This document shows positions 23,746 through 31,346 of a DNA stretch of 64,000 nucleotides, one piece after another (within the stretch, counting starts at the first letter, position 1; each line of letters starts with the position of its first letter). The DNA is taken from the NCBI GenBank assembly GCA_038213135.1, contig JBBQTQ010000002.1:10734-74733 (forward strand), given 5' to 3'. Both the position numbers and the translations under genes were made by a program. The notes under the pieces were generated by a model that was not told the DNA's origin, made no database searches, and was given only the letters and a program-made list of their open reading frames with translations. Source of the DNA: JBBQTQ01 sp038213135 (GTDB lineage: Bacteria > Actinomycetota > Thermoleophilia > Gaiellales > Gaiellaceae).

Positions 23746-23764
23746 TTCCCTCGCCCTACTTTGG

Positions 23765-23813
23765 GGTGTGAGGGACAGGCCTCAAGAGGCCTGTCCCTCG
23801 GCCCTGCGCGACC
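23765..23813. terminator. Hairpin repeat, copy 2 (between convergent gatD and NUDIX)
   Basis: GAGGGACAGGCCTC and GAGGCCTGTCCCTC form a perfect 14-bp stem with a two-base loop. The full 49 bases match copy 3 at 46138 (opposite orientation) with two differences, including the flanking GGTGT and GGCCCTGCGCG. Position between two converging stops implies a bidirectional terminator. Confidence 0.7.
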
Positions 23814-23822
23814 AAAGAAGGC

Positions 23823-24281
23823 TTAAGGGGCCCATAGCGTCCCCAAGTAAACGCTGGGATCTCCAGGCTGCCAGCGGGTCAGGAACCGCTGGATCGGCGG
23901 ATGCAGCACGATCTCGTCGAGCTCGCCCAGTCCGAAGAGGCGATGGCCGCGAACCGCCGCGTCGCGTGAGGTGACCATCTCGAGCGAGCGCCCGCCAAGG
24001 TCGGCGGCGAAAATGATGTGGACCACGTGCTTCGGTGCGAACGTCCGCGCTGGCGCGATCGAATCGGCGATCGCCACTGGGCCTTCGAAGCCGAGCTGCT
24101 CGTCGATCCCGACCTCCTCTGCGAGCTCGCGCAGAAGCGCGTCGACCAGGCTCTCGCCTGAGTTGACGCCGCCGCCCGGGAGGAGCCAGTACTCCTTGCC
24201 CGGCTTCTCGTGCCGGCAGAGGAGGAGCCGGTCGTTCCAGCGCAAAAGCGCCGAGACTCGGATTCTCGGCTCGCCGCTCAT
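23823..24281 (-). CDS. NUDIX hydrolase (152 aa)
   Basis: The NUDIX box is complete: GGGVNSGESLVDALLRELAE with EEVGID directly following (G-x5-E-x7-REL-x-EE-x-G-I), residues ~42-66. It hydrolyses a nucleoside diphosphate linked to another group; substrate cannot be told. ATG 24281 overlaps the dut stop (ATGA), so it is the last gene of hflX-dut-NUDIX. A house-cleaning role for damaged nucleotides beside dUTPase is plausible. Confidence 0.85.
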   Translation of the reverse strand: MSGEPRIRVSALLRWNDRLLLCRHEKPGKEYWLLPGGGVNSGESLVDALLRELAEEVGIDEQLGFEGPVAIADSIAPARTFAPKHVVHIIFAADLGGRSLEMVTSRDAAVRGHRLFGLGELDEIVLHPPIQRFLTRWQPGDPSVYLGTLWAP

Positions 24282-24709
24282 GTCCCGGAGGAGCCGAAGC
24301 CGCCCTCGCCCCGCTCGCTCGCGGTGAGCTCCGCGACCTCGACGAGCCTCGCGGAGGCGACGGCGAGAACGACGAGCTGCGCGATCCGCATCCCTCGCTC
24401 CACCCGGAAAGGCTCCTGGCTCGTGTTGTGGAGCAGAATCTGCAGCTCGCCCCGGTAACCGGAGTCGATCAGCCCCGGCGTGTTGAGCAGGGTGATGCCG
24501 TGCTTGCGGGCGAGACCCGAGCGCGGCAGGACGAAGCCCGCGTGGCCCTCCGGGATGGCGACCGCGACGCCGGTCGCGACGGCGGCCCGCTCTCCCGGGC
24601 CGACCTCGACCTCCTCGCACGCCGAAAGATCGAGGCCCGCATCGCCGGAGTAGGCCGTCGCGGGCAGGACGGCGTCGTCGTGCAGCCGGCGGATCTGGAT
24701 CTCGATCAG
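24278..24709 (-). CDS. dut: dUTP diphosphatase
   Basis: 143 aa. All five trimeric-dUTPase motifs are present: SGDAGLDLSA, PRSGLARKHGI, GLIDSGYRGEL, RGMRIAQLVV and GEGGFGSSG. It hydrolyses dUTP to dUMP and pyrophosphate, keeping uracil out of DNA. There is no ATG, GTG or TTG between the hflX stop and motif 1; the natural position (start of LIEIQIRRLHDDAVLP) falls on CTG at 24709 overlapping the hflX TGA (CTGA), so I propose a CTG start. Confidence 0.9.
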   Translation of the reverse strand: MIEIQIRRLHDDAVLPATAYSGDAGLDLSACEEVEVGPGERAAVATGVAVAIPEGHAGFVLPRSGLARKHGITLLNTPGLIDSGYRGELQILLHNTSQEPFRVERGMRIAQLVVLAVASARLVEVAELTASERGEGGFGSSGT

Positions 24710-26004
24710 GAGGCGGCCTCGGCCCGCGCCTCGGCGATCAGCAGCGGCGCGAAGCGGCGTACGTCGCGCTGCGGAAGGCGGGCGCGGATGTAGACGCCGT
24801 CCGCGCGATCTTCGCGCTCCTCGATCGGAGGCCCGAGTGCGTAGAGCTCGGCGAGCTTCGCTCCCTGCTCGTAAGGGACGAGCAGCTCGACGACCTGGAA
24901 CCGGTCGGCGAAGCGCTCGGCGATCCGCGCACGCAGCAGCTCGAGTCCTTCTCCGGTCAGCGCCGAGACCTGCACCGAGCCGGGGAAGCGGTTGCCGAGG
25001 CGCCGGCGAGCCAGGGAATCGACGGAGTCGATCTTGTTCAGGACGAGCTCGACCGGCAGCTCGTCCGCACCGATCTCGTGGAGGACGCCCTCGACCGCCG
25101 CGACCATCGCCTCCAGCCGATCCTCTGACACAGAGGCGTCGACCACGTGCAGGACGAGATCCGCCACGAGCGTCTCCTCGAGCGTCGCTGCAAAGCCCTC
25201 GACGAGCTGATGCGGCAGGCGCCGGATGAAGCCGACGGTGTCGGTGACGAGGTAGCGGCGCCCGCCGTGTTCGAAGCCGCGCGTCGTCGGGTCGAGCGTC
25301 TCGAACAGCCGGTTGTCGACCGAGGCCCGCGCGTCGGTGAGAGCGTTCAGCAGCGTCGACTTGCCGACGTTGGTGTAGCCCACCAGGGCGATCGTCGGCG
25401 TCTGCGAGCGGCGGCGCGCCTTGCGGCGGGTGTCGCGCTGCTTCGAGAGCTCCTTCAGCCGGGTCTTCAGCAGCGAGATGCGGCGGCGCGCCAGACGGCG
25501 GTCGGTCTCGAGCTGGGACTCGCCGGGGCCTCTCGTGCCGACGCCGCCGCCGAGCCGCTCGAGGTGTTGCCACATGCCCCGCATGCGCGGCAGGTTGTAT
25601 TCGAGCTGCGCCAGCTCGACCTGCAGCTTTCCCTCGGCCGTGATGGCGTGCTGGGCGAAGATGTCCAGGATCAGCTGCGTCCGGTCGACGACGCGGGCCT
25701 CGAGCTCGTTCTCCAGCCGTTTCTGCTGGCTGGGATCGAGCTCACCGTCCACGAGCAGGACGTCGGCGCGCGAGTTCGCGAAACCCTCCTTCAGCTCGAC
25801 GAGCTTGCCCTTGCCGACATACGTGCGCGGATCGGGGTGGCCGCGTTGCTGGACGAGCTCGGCAACCGGCTCGACGCCCGCCGTACGCGCCAGCTCGCGT
25901 AGCTCGCCGAGCTCCTCGTCGGCATCGAGGCTCCGCGAGAGCACCGCGACCACGAACCCGCGCTCGGGCTCGGCGCCCGGCGCAGGATCCGGCTGGCGGC
26001 TCAC
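24706..26004 (-). CDS. hflX: GTPase HflX
   Basis: 432 aa. N-terminal HflX domain with DPRTYVGKGKLVEL and LDPSQQKRLE, glycine-rich linker (LERLGGGVGTRGPGESQLE), then the G domain: G1 GYTNVGKS, G3 DTVGF, G4 NKID. HflX binds 50S ribosomes and rescues or splits stalled/hibernating ribosomes under stress. First gene of the operon with dut and the NUDIX gene. In-frame GTG alternatives exist but ATG 26004 gives the usual length. Confidence 0.95.
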   Translation of the reverse strand: MSRQPDPAPGAEPERGFVVAVLSRSLDADEELGELRELARTAGVEPVAELVQQRGHPDPRTYVGKGKLVELKEGFANSRADVLLVDGELDPSQQKRLENELEARVVDRTQLILDIFAQHAITAEGKLQVELAQLEYNLPRMRGMWQHLERLGGGVGTRGPGESQLETDRRLARRRISLLKTRLKELSKQRDTRRKARRRSQTPTIALVGYTNVGKSTLLNALTDARASVDNRLFETLDPTTRGFEHGGRRYLVTDTVGFIRRLPHQLVEGFAATLEETLVADLVLHVVDASVSEDRLEAMVAAVEGVLHEIGADELPVELVLNKIDSVDSLARRRLGNRFPGSVQVSALTGEGLELLRARIAERFADRFQVVELLVPYEQGAKLAELYALGPPIEEREDRADGVYIRARLPQRDVRRFAPLLIAEARAEAAS

Positions 26005-26041
26005 GACACGAATTATGACGCCCGGGTCTCGGAAACCGAAA

Positions 26042-26071
26042 AGGGGCGGCTCCGCGCCGGCTGCCGCCCCT
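26042..26071 (-). terminator. Rho-independent terminator of the 26096 gene
   Basis: AGGGGCGGC and GCCGCCCCT form a 9-bp stem. Read on the minus strand the hairpin is followed by TTTTCGGTTT, giving a classical U-rich tail, 25 bases after the stop of the small secreted protein and before hflX. Confidence 0.75.
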
Positions 26072-26095
26072 CTTGCTATCTGGTCGTGGCTGCCG

Positions 26096-26533
26096 CTACT
26101 TGCGCAGCGCCTGCAGCGCCGCGCGCATCTTCTCGCGCAGGCCCTTCAGCTCGTCCCTCTGCGACTTCATCTGGTCACGGAGCGGCTTGACGGCCGCCTG
26201 AATATCCGCCTTCGGCACCTTGGCGTCCCGCGCGGCCTGGACGGCCGACTTCACGGCGGCGCGATCGGCCTGCAAGACCGACCGGCTCGCCTGACGGTCA
26301 GATTTCAGCTGCTGGAGGTCGCCCTTGATCGTTGCCTTGACCGCCGGGGAGACCTGTGCGTCGGTGATCACCTTGTTCATGTCCGCCTCGGCCGACTTGT
26401 ACGCGGCGGTGTAGTCACTCTGTGCCTTCGCGACGGCCGCCTGGACGGCCCCCAAGCCGTCGGTCGCAAACGCGGCGACCGGCGCGATCGCGAAGACGGC
26501 GGCGGCAAGCGGTACGAGGTGCCTTAGCTTCAT
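26096..26533 (-). CDS. Secreted helical, Lys/Ala-rich protein (145 aa)
   Basis: ATG 26533 preceded by AGAAGGAG eight bases upstream, starting a signal peptide (KLRHLVPLAAAVFAIAPVAAFA). The mature part is almost all amphipathic helix with heptad-like spacing (LQQLKSDRQASRSVLQADRA) and many Lys, Arg, Asp and Gln, reminiscent of periplasmic or wall-associated coiled-coil proteins. No cysteines. It has its own terminator. No family recognised. Confidence 0.7.
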   Translation of the reverse strand: MKLRHLVPLAAAVFAIAPVAAFATDGLGAVQAAVAKAQSDYTAAYKSAEADMNKVITDAQVSPAVKATIKGDLQQLKSDRQASRSVLQADRAAVKSAVQAARDAKVPKADIQAAVKPLRDQMKSQRDELKGLREKMRAALQALRK

Positions 26534-26648
26534 GGACGTGCTCCTTCTCGGGGGAACGGACACAGCGGATGAATCATCGGAGCGTCGCATCAGCCGGACG
26601 TCACGCGCACGTAAAACGCACGTAAGGCAAGACTATCCTCCGAGACCG

Positions 26649-27680
26649 GTGCCGGATCTCGCCACGCGCACGCTCGAGCTCGTGAACATCCCCTCGGTCA
26701 GCCGGGACGAGGCTGCGGCGCTCGCGTACGTGCGGGCCGTCGTCCCCCTGTCGCTCCGCCACGAGAGCGAGGGTGCCTTGCTCTACGCAGCCGAGCGTCG
26801 GGGACGGCCGCTCGTCCTCTTCGCCGGCCACGTGGACACCGTGCCCGAGCAGGACAATCTCCCTGGCCGGATCGAGGACGGCGCCGTCGTCGGGCTCGGC
26901 GCGAGCGACATGAAGGGCGGCGTCGCCGTGATGATCGAGCTGGCGCGGGAGCCGCCCGCGGATTGCGAGCTGGACACGGCCTTCCTCTTCTTCGCTCGGG
27001 AGGAGGTCGCGATCGAGGAGAGCCCGCTGCCCGAGGTCTTCGCCGCCGCACCGCTCGTGCGAGAGGCGAACCTGGTCGTCGTGCTGGAGCCGACGGACAA
27101 CACCCTTCACCTCGGCTGCGTGGGGAGCATCAGCGCGCAGGTCGAGTTCCGCGGCCGCAGCGCCCATTCTGCGCGGCCCTGGCAGGGCGAGAACGCGATT
27201 GCGAAGGCGGTGGAGGCGCTCGGGGCCATCGTCTTCCTGCCGCCGGTCGAAGTGGAGGTCGAGGGACTCGTCTTCCGAGAGGTGCTGACGGCGACGGGGA
27301 TCGAGGGCGGAATCGCCGACAACGTCGTCCCGGACCTCGTCCACTGCCGGCTCAACTACCGCTATGCGCCCGGGCGGACTCCCGGGCAGGCCGAGGAGCG
27401 GCTGCGTGAGCTCGTGCCGGGCGTAGAGATCCTGACCAACTCCCCCTCCGCCGCGGTTCCCGCGGACTCGGCGCTGCTGGACCGGCTGCAGGCGGCGGGA
27501 GACTTCGAGCGCCATCCGAAGCAGGCGTGGACGCCGGTCGCCCAATTCTCGGCAGAGGGTCTCGACGCGGTCAATCTCGGCCCCGGGGCGACGCGCTACG
27601 CGCACCAGCGGGACGAGCGGATCGAGATCGCGGAGCTCGAGCGCGCTTACGACGCCTTGTATCGCTTCCTCAGCGGCTAG
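26649..27680 (+). CDS. dapE: Succinyl-diaminopimelate desuccinylase
   Basis: 343 aa M20-family metallopeptidase: zinc ligand motif AGHVDTVPEQ, bridging Asp in GLGASDMKGG, Glu pair in FAREEVA, dimerisation domain containing GRSAHSARPWQGENA and the C-terminal His region (NLGPGATRYAHQRDE). It removes succinate from N-succinyl-LL-diaminopimelate. GTG 26649 is adopted since it begins the conserved PDLATRTLELVNIPSVS; the frame is open further upstream. First of dapE-dapC-dapD. Confidence 0.9.
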   Translation: MPDLATRTLELVNIPSVSRDEAAALAYVRAVVPLSLRHESEGALLYAAERRGRPLVLFAGHVDTVPEQDNLPGRIEDGAVVGLGASDMKGGVAVMIELAREPPADCELDTAFLFFAREEVAIEESPLPEVFAAAPLVREANLVVVLEPTDNTLHLGCVGSISAQVEFRGRSAHSARPWQGENAIAKAVEALGAIVFLPPVEVEVEGLVFREVLTATGIEGGIADNVVPDLVHCRLNYRYAPGRTPGQAEERLRELVPGVEILTNSPSAAVPADSALLDRLQAAGDFERHPKQAWTPVAQFSAEGLDAVNLGPGATRYAHQRDERIEIAELERAYDALYRFLSG

Positions 27681-27689
27681 CGTTCGAGC

Positions 27690-28835
27690 GTGCAGCTCTC
27701 CCCCGTGCTCACCGAGCAGGCCGTCTATCCGTTCGTGCGGCTCGACCAGGCGAAGCGCGAGGCGCGCGAGGCGGGAATCGAGCTCATCGACTTCGGGACG
27801 GGCGACCCGCTCGAGCCGACGGATCCGGCGATCAGGCAGGCGCTCGTCGACGGGCTGCGCGAACGAATGGGCTACCCGCGCTCGGACGGCCTGCCCGAGC
27901 TGCGGGACGCGATCGCCGGCTGGGTCGGGCGCCGGTTCGGCGTCGAGCTCGATCCGGAGACCGAGATCGTGCCGACGCTCGGCAGCAAGGAGGCGATCTT
28001 CAGCTTCGCGCAGGTCGTGCTGAACGGCGACGGCAGCAAGGACGCCGTGGTCGTCACCGACCCGGGCTATCCCGTGCAGGAGCGCGGTGCGCTCTTCGCA
28101 GGCGCGCACGTCTGGAAGCTCGCGCTGCGTGAGGAGAACGGCTTCCTGCCGGAGCTCGACGAAGTCGAGGACTGGAGCCGCGTCGCGATCCTCTGGCTCA
28201 ACTACCCCAACAATCCGACCGGCGCGGTCGCAGAGCGGTCGTTCTACGAGCGCGTGGCCGAGCTGGCTGCCGAGCACGACTTTCTCGTCGCCTCCGACGA
28301 GGCCTACAGCGAGCTGTGGTTCGAGGAGCCGCCTGCCTCGGCGCTGCAGTCGGGCGATCGCACCCGGATCGTGGCGTTCAACTCGCTGAGCAAGCGCTCG
28401 TCGATGACGGGCTACCGCTCGGGTTTCGTGGCCGGGCCGACCGCGGTGATCGCGGCGTTGAAGAAGTTCCGGCCCTCGGTCGGGACGGCGCCGCAGGAGT
28501 TCGTCCAGCGTGCCTCCGTCGTCGCGTGGAGCGAGGAGGCGCACGTCGTGCGGGCGCGGGCGGCCTACGGCAGGAAGCGCGAGCTCGTGCTGGCGGTGCT
28601 GCGGCAGCGCGGCTGGCGCGTGCCCGAAGCGTGCCGGGCGACCATGTACCTCTGGGTGGAGGTTCCGGGGGGCGAGAGCTCCGAGGCCGCCGCGGAGCGG
28701 CTGCTCCGGCACGGGATCGTCACGGCACCGGGCTCGTACCTCGGCGACAACGGAGAAGGCTTCTTGCGGTTCGCGCTCGTGCCTACCGAGGACGAGTGCC
28801 GGCGCGCTGCCGAGATCCTGGCGGAGGTGCTGTGA
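27690..28835 (+). CDS. dapC: Succinyldiaminopimelate transaminase (class I/II aminotransferase)
   Basis: 381 aa fold-type I PLP enzyme. Substrate/PLP motifs: NYPNNPTGAV, SDEAYSELWF and the Schiff-base lysine in NSLSKRSSMTGYRSGF (~residue 234), plus a C-terminal arginine in FLRFALVP. It converts N-succinyl-2-amino-6-ketopimelate and glutamate to N-succinyl-LL-DAP; identity as DapC rests on being between dapE and dapD. GTG start nine bases after dapE; its TGA overlaps the dapD GTG. Confidence 0.88.
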   Translation: MQLSPVLTEQAVYPFVRLDQAKREAREAGIELIDFGTGDPLEPTDPAIRQALVDGLRERMGYPRSDGLPELRDAIAGWVGRRFGVELDPETEIVPTLGSKEAIFSFAQVVLNGDGSKDAVVVTDPGYPVQERGALFAGAHVWKLALREENGFLPELDEVEDWSRVAILWLNYPNNPTGAVAERSFYERVAELAAEHDFLVASDEAYSELWFEEPPASALQSGDRTRIVAFNSLSKRSSMTGYRSGFVAGPTAVIAALKKFRPSVGTAPQEFVQRASVVAWSEEAHVVRARAAYGRKRELVLAVLRQRGWRVPEACRATMYLWVEVPGGESSEAAAERLLRHGIVTAPGSYLGDNGEGFLRFALVPTEDECRRAAEILAEVL

Positions 28836-29578
28836 ACGTCGAGGAGACGATCGCCGCACTCGACCGGGGCGAGATTCGCGTCGCCGAGCGTTCGGGCGAC
28901 GACTGGGTCGTCAACGAGGAGGCGAAGCAGGCGATCCTCGACTACTTCCGTGTGCGCAAGCTGGAGCCGATCGAGGTCGGCCCGTTCGAGTACCTGGACA
29001 AGATCCCGCTCAAGCACGACTACGGCGCGCAGGGCGTGCGAGTCGTCCCCCCGGCCGTGGCTCGGTACGGCTCGTTCCTGTCGGAGGGCGTCGTGATGAT
29101 GCCGAGCTACGTAAACATCGGCGCCTGGGTCGGGCCCCGGACGATGATCGACACGTGGGCGACGGTCGGCTCGTGCGCGCAGATCGGCGCGGACGTCCAT
29201 CTCGCGGGCGGCGTCGGCGTGGGCGGAGTCCTCGAGCCGGTCAACGCCCGGCCGGTGATCGTGGAGGACGGCGCCTTCATCGGCTCACGCTGCATCCTCA
29301 CGGAGGGTGTACGGATCGGCGAGCGCGCCGTCCTCGGCCCGAACGTCTCGCTGACCGCGTCGGTGCCGATCATCGACGTGACCGGGCCGGAGCCCGTCGA
29401 GCACCGCGGCTACGTGCCGCCGTTCTCGATCGTCGTGCCCGGAACGCGCCCGAAGGAGTTCCCGGCCGGTACGTACCAACTCGCCTGCGCCCTGATCATC
29501 GGCCGCCGCAGCGAGGCGACCGACCTGAAGGTGAGCCTGAACGACGCGCTCCGCGAGTACGGCATCGGCTCCGGCTGA
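28832..29578 (+). CDS. dapD: Tetrahydrodipicolinate N-succinyltransferase
   Basis: 248 aa left-handed beta-helix acyltransferase. Hexapeptide repeats begin around residue 95; diagnostic stretches are RTMIDTWATVGSCAQIG, GGVGVGGVLEPVNARPVIVE and DGAFIGSRC. This matches the E. coli-type DapD more than the longer mycobacterial type. It makes N-succinyl-2-amino-6-oxopimelate from succinyl-CoA. GTG start overlaps the dapC stop. Confidence 0.92.
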   Translation: MNVEETIAALDRGEIRVAERSGDDWVVNEEAKQAILDYFRVRKLEPIEVGPFEYLDKIPLKHDYGAQGVRVVPPAVARYGSFLSEGVVMMPSYVNIGAWVGPRTMIDTWATVGSCAQIGADVHLAGGVGVGGVLEPVNARPVIVEDGAFIGSRCILTEGVRIGERAVLGPNVSLTASVPIIDVTGPEPVEHRGYVPPFSIVVPGTRPKEFPAGTYQLACALIIGRRSEATDLKVSLNDALREYGIGSG

Positions 29579-29591
29579 GGTAATTGTCTCT

Positions 29592-29612
29592 CCACCCCCA
29601 CCCAGGGTGGGG
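29592..29612. terminator. Palindrome between dapD and dapF
   Basis: CCCCACCC (29596-29603), one A, then GGGTGGGG (29605-29612). In RNA the inner bases form the loop, leaving a short GC stem. It lies 15 bases after the dapD stop and before the end of the convergent dapF, so could serve both directions; no U-tract. Confidence 0.45.
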
Positions 29613-29695
29613 AAAGAACCTACCCGCCTCCCTCGAGGTCGACGATACCGCCGCCCGGCGCACGCGTCTGTGCCGATTCTGTGCCGATTGTGTGA

Positions 29696-30388
29696 CTACT
29701 CGATCCTCTCGGCCGGACCGGTGAGAAACGCCCGGCCCTCTGACAGCCGCACCTGAAGGTCGCCACCCGGGAAGCGAACGACGACTTCACCCCCCTGCGG
29801 ATGCGTGGCTGCCGCGACTGCCACCGCGCTCGTTCCCGAGGCGGTCGTCTCACCCGCTCCTCGCTCCCAGACGCGTGCCGTGACGAGGCCGGGCGAGTCG
29901 ACCCGGGCGACCTGCACGTTCGTCCGGTTCGGAAAGCGTGGATGCGTTTCGAGCAACGGCCCGACCGTCGGCAAGTCGGCCGGGTCGCCGACCACGACCG
30001 CGTGGGGGTTGCCCACGGAGACGGGGATCACGTCGATGCCCGCAATCCGTTCCGGGTCGAAGACCTGCACCTCCCCCATGTCCTGCTCGACATCGAGCCC
30101 GCCGAGCATCCTTGCGACCACTAGTCTAGGACCCACTCGGATCATGACCGTCTCCGCTCCAGTACGTTCGGCGAGCCAGCGGGCGGCGATCCGAGTGCCG
30201 TTGCCCGACAGCTCCGCTGTCGAGCCGTCGGGATTCCAGATCACGACGGCCGCGGAGTCCTCTCCGGCGGACACGACCTGCACGATCCCATCGGTCCCCG
30301 AGGCCTCGGCCCGAGCCTGCTCACGCGTCAGCGCCTGCTCGGTCACGAGGTAGACGTTCCCGAGCGCGTGCCACTTCGAGGATTTCAT
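29696..30388 (-). CDS. dapF: Diaminopimelate epimerase homologue lacking both catalytic cysteines
   Basis: 230 aa with the DapF layout: KWHALGNVYLV start, PDGSTAELSGNGTR, VSVGNPHAVVV, HPRFPNRTNVQVARV and WERGAGETTASGTSA. In characterised DapF enzymes a Cys precedes GNG and another lies in ACGTG; both are needed for the two-base epimerisation. Here both are Ser (codon TCG at each site). The enzyme is therefore either inactive on LL-DAP, uses a different chemistry, or is a diverged paralogue. Length is shorter than usual (~270). ATG 30388; first 68 bases overlap the 3' end of miaA, placing it last in the miaB-miaA-dapF unit. Confidence 0.8.
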   Translation of the reverse strand: MKSSKWHALGNVYLVTEQALTREQARAEASGTDGIVQVVSAGEDSAAVVIWNPDGSTAELSGNGTRIAARWLAERTGAETVMIRVGPRLVVARMLGGLDVEQDMGEVQVFDPERIAGIDVIPVSVGNPHAVVVGDPADLPTVGPLLETHPRFPNRTNVQVARVDSPGLVTARVWERGAGETTASGTSAVAVAAATHPQGGEVVVRFPGGDLQVRLSEGRAFLTGPAERIE

Positions 30389-31271
30389 CGGCGATCTCGC
30401 CCGCCGGGCGATCGCCGTCCACGCTAACAAGGCCTGGAATCCGCCGCATCCACTTCCGCTGATAGGCGGCGTAGCGTCGGTTCCTGGCGGCGAAGGCCTC
30501 GATGGCCTCTGTGAGCGGCAGGTCGGCGACTTCCTCCATGCCCATCACCTTCCGCGCAGTTGTCGACAGCGGCCCCCCGAGTGCGCGACGCACCTCCTCT
30601 TGCAGACCCGCGGCGAACTGGGAACGGGTTCGCTCGGCGATCCGCTCCGCGACCGCCTCTCGAGTCAGCTCCAGTCCGAAGACGAGCGTCGGCCGCCGCC
30701 AATCGTCCGCCCAGAGGGTGTCCCGCGCCGGCACCAGCGAGCGGCCGGCCTCGGCGAGCTCGAGCGCGCGGACGACGCGGCGCCGGTCATTGGCGTGGAC
30801 TTGCTCGGCAGCAGCGGGATCGCGAGCCTCGAGCAGCGAGTGCGCGGCAGCCGGGCCGAGAAGAGCGTAGAGCCGCTCCCAGCGCTCACGCTCGCCGGCG
30901 GCGGGGGCCGGCGGGAGGTCGAGTTCGGAGAGTGCCGCGCGCAGGTAGAGGCCGGTGCCGCCCACGACGACCGGCGTGCGGCCACGGGCGAGGATCTCGT
31001 CGATCGCCTCGTGCGCGAGCTGCTGGTATTCGGCGACCGACGCGTCATGGTCAAGGTTCCAGATCGCGACCACGTGGGTCGGGTAGTCGGACTGGTTCGT
31101 CAGCAGCGGCAGGCCGCGGTAGACCTGCGTCGAATCGGCCGAGACGAGCTCGGCGGGGATGCGCGCTGCGATTGCTTCTGCGACGGCGCTCTTCCCCGAG
31201 GCGGTCGGGCCGAAGACCGCCAGCACGAGGCCACCGAGATCGGCTGCTCCGGCCTCGTCCGTTAGAGACAC
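30321..31271 (-). CDS. miaA: tRNA dimethylallyltransferase MiaA
   Basis: P-loop GPTASGKS, then SADSTQVYRGLP, GGTGLYLRA and RNRRYAAYQRKWMRR are hallmark segments. It adds dimethylallyl to A37 of tRNAs reading UNN codons, the substrate that MiaB then thiomethylates. Start is uncertain: frame is open to TTG 31328, but a palindrome of G7/C7 (about 31280-31296) would fall inside that extension. GTG 31271 (316 aa) or GTG 31226 (301 aa) fit the family better. Confidence 0.92.
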   Translation of the reverse strand: MSLTDEAGAADLGGLVLAVFGPTASGKSAVAEAIAARIPAELVSADSTQVYRGLPLLTNQSDYPTHVVAIWNLDHDASVAEYQQLAHEAIDEILARGRTPVVVGGTGLYLRAALSELDLPPAPAAGERERWERLYALLGPAAAHSLLEARDPAAAEQVHANDRRRVVRALELAEAGRSLVPARDTLWADDWRRPTLVFGLELTREAVAERIAERTRSQFAAGLQEEVRRALGGPLSTTARKVMGMEEVADLPLTEAIEAFAARNRRYAAYQRKWMRRIPGLVSVDGDRPAGEIADEILEVARARERLPRDRAGADA

Positions 31272-31346
31272 CCTTGGGGGCCCCCCCAATTTCAGGCTAC
31301 GCGAAGAAAACGCATGCGTCTGTGTCAAAAGTGCGCCGAGTTTCGG

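Noticed and set aside
26601..28859. A 752-codon minus-strand frame across dapE and dapC
   Set aside because: Antisense to two enzymes with clear catalytic motifs; Arg/Asp/Glu-rich shadow translation.
31271..31328. TTG 31328 as the miaA start
   Set aside because: It would put a G7/C7 palindrome and a poorly conserved 34-residue tail ahead of the P-loop; later GTG codons match the family.
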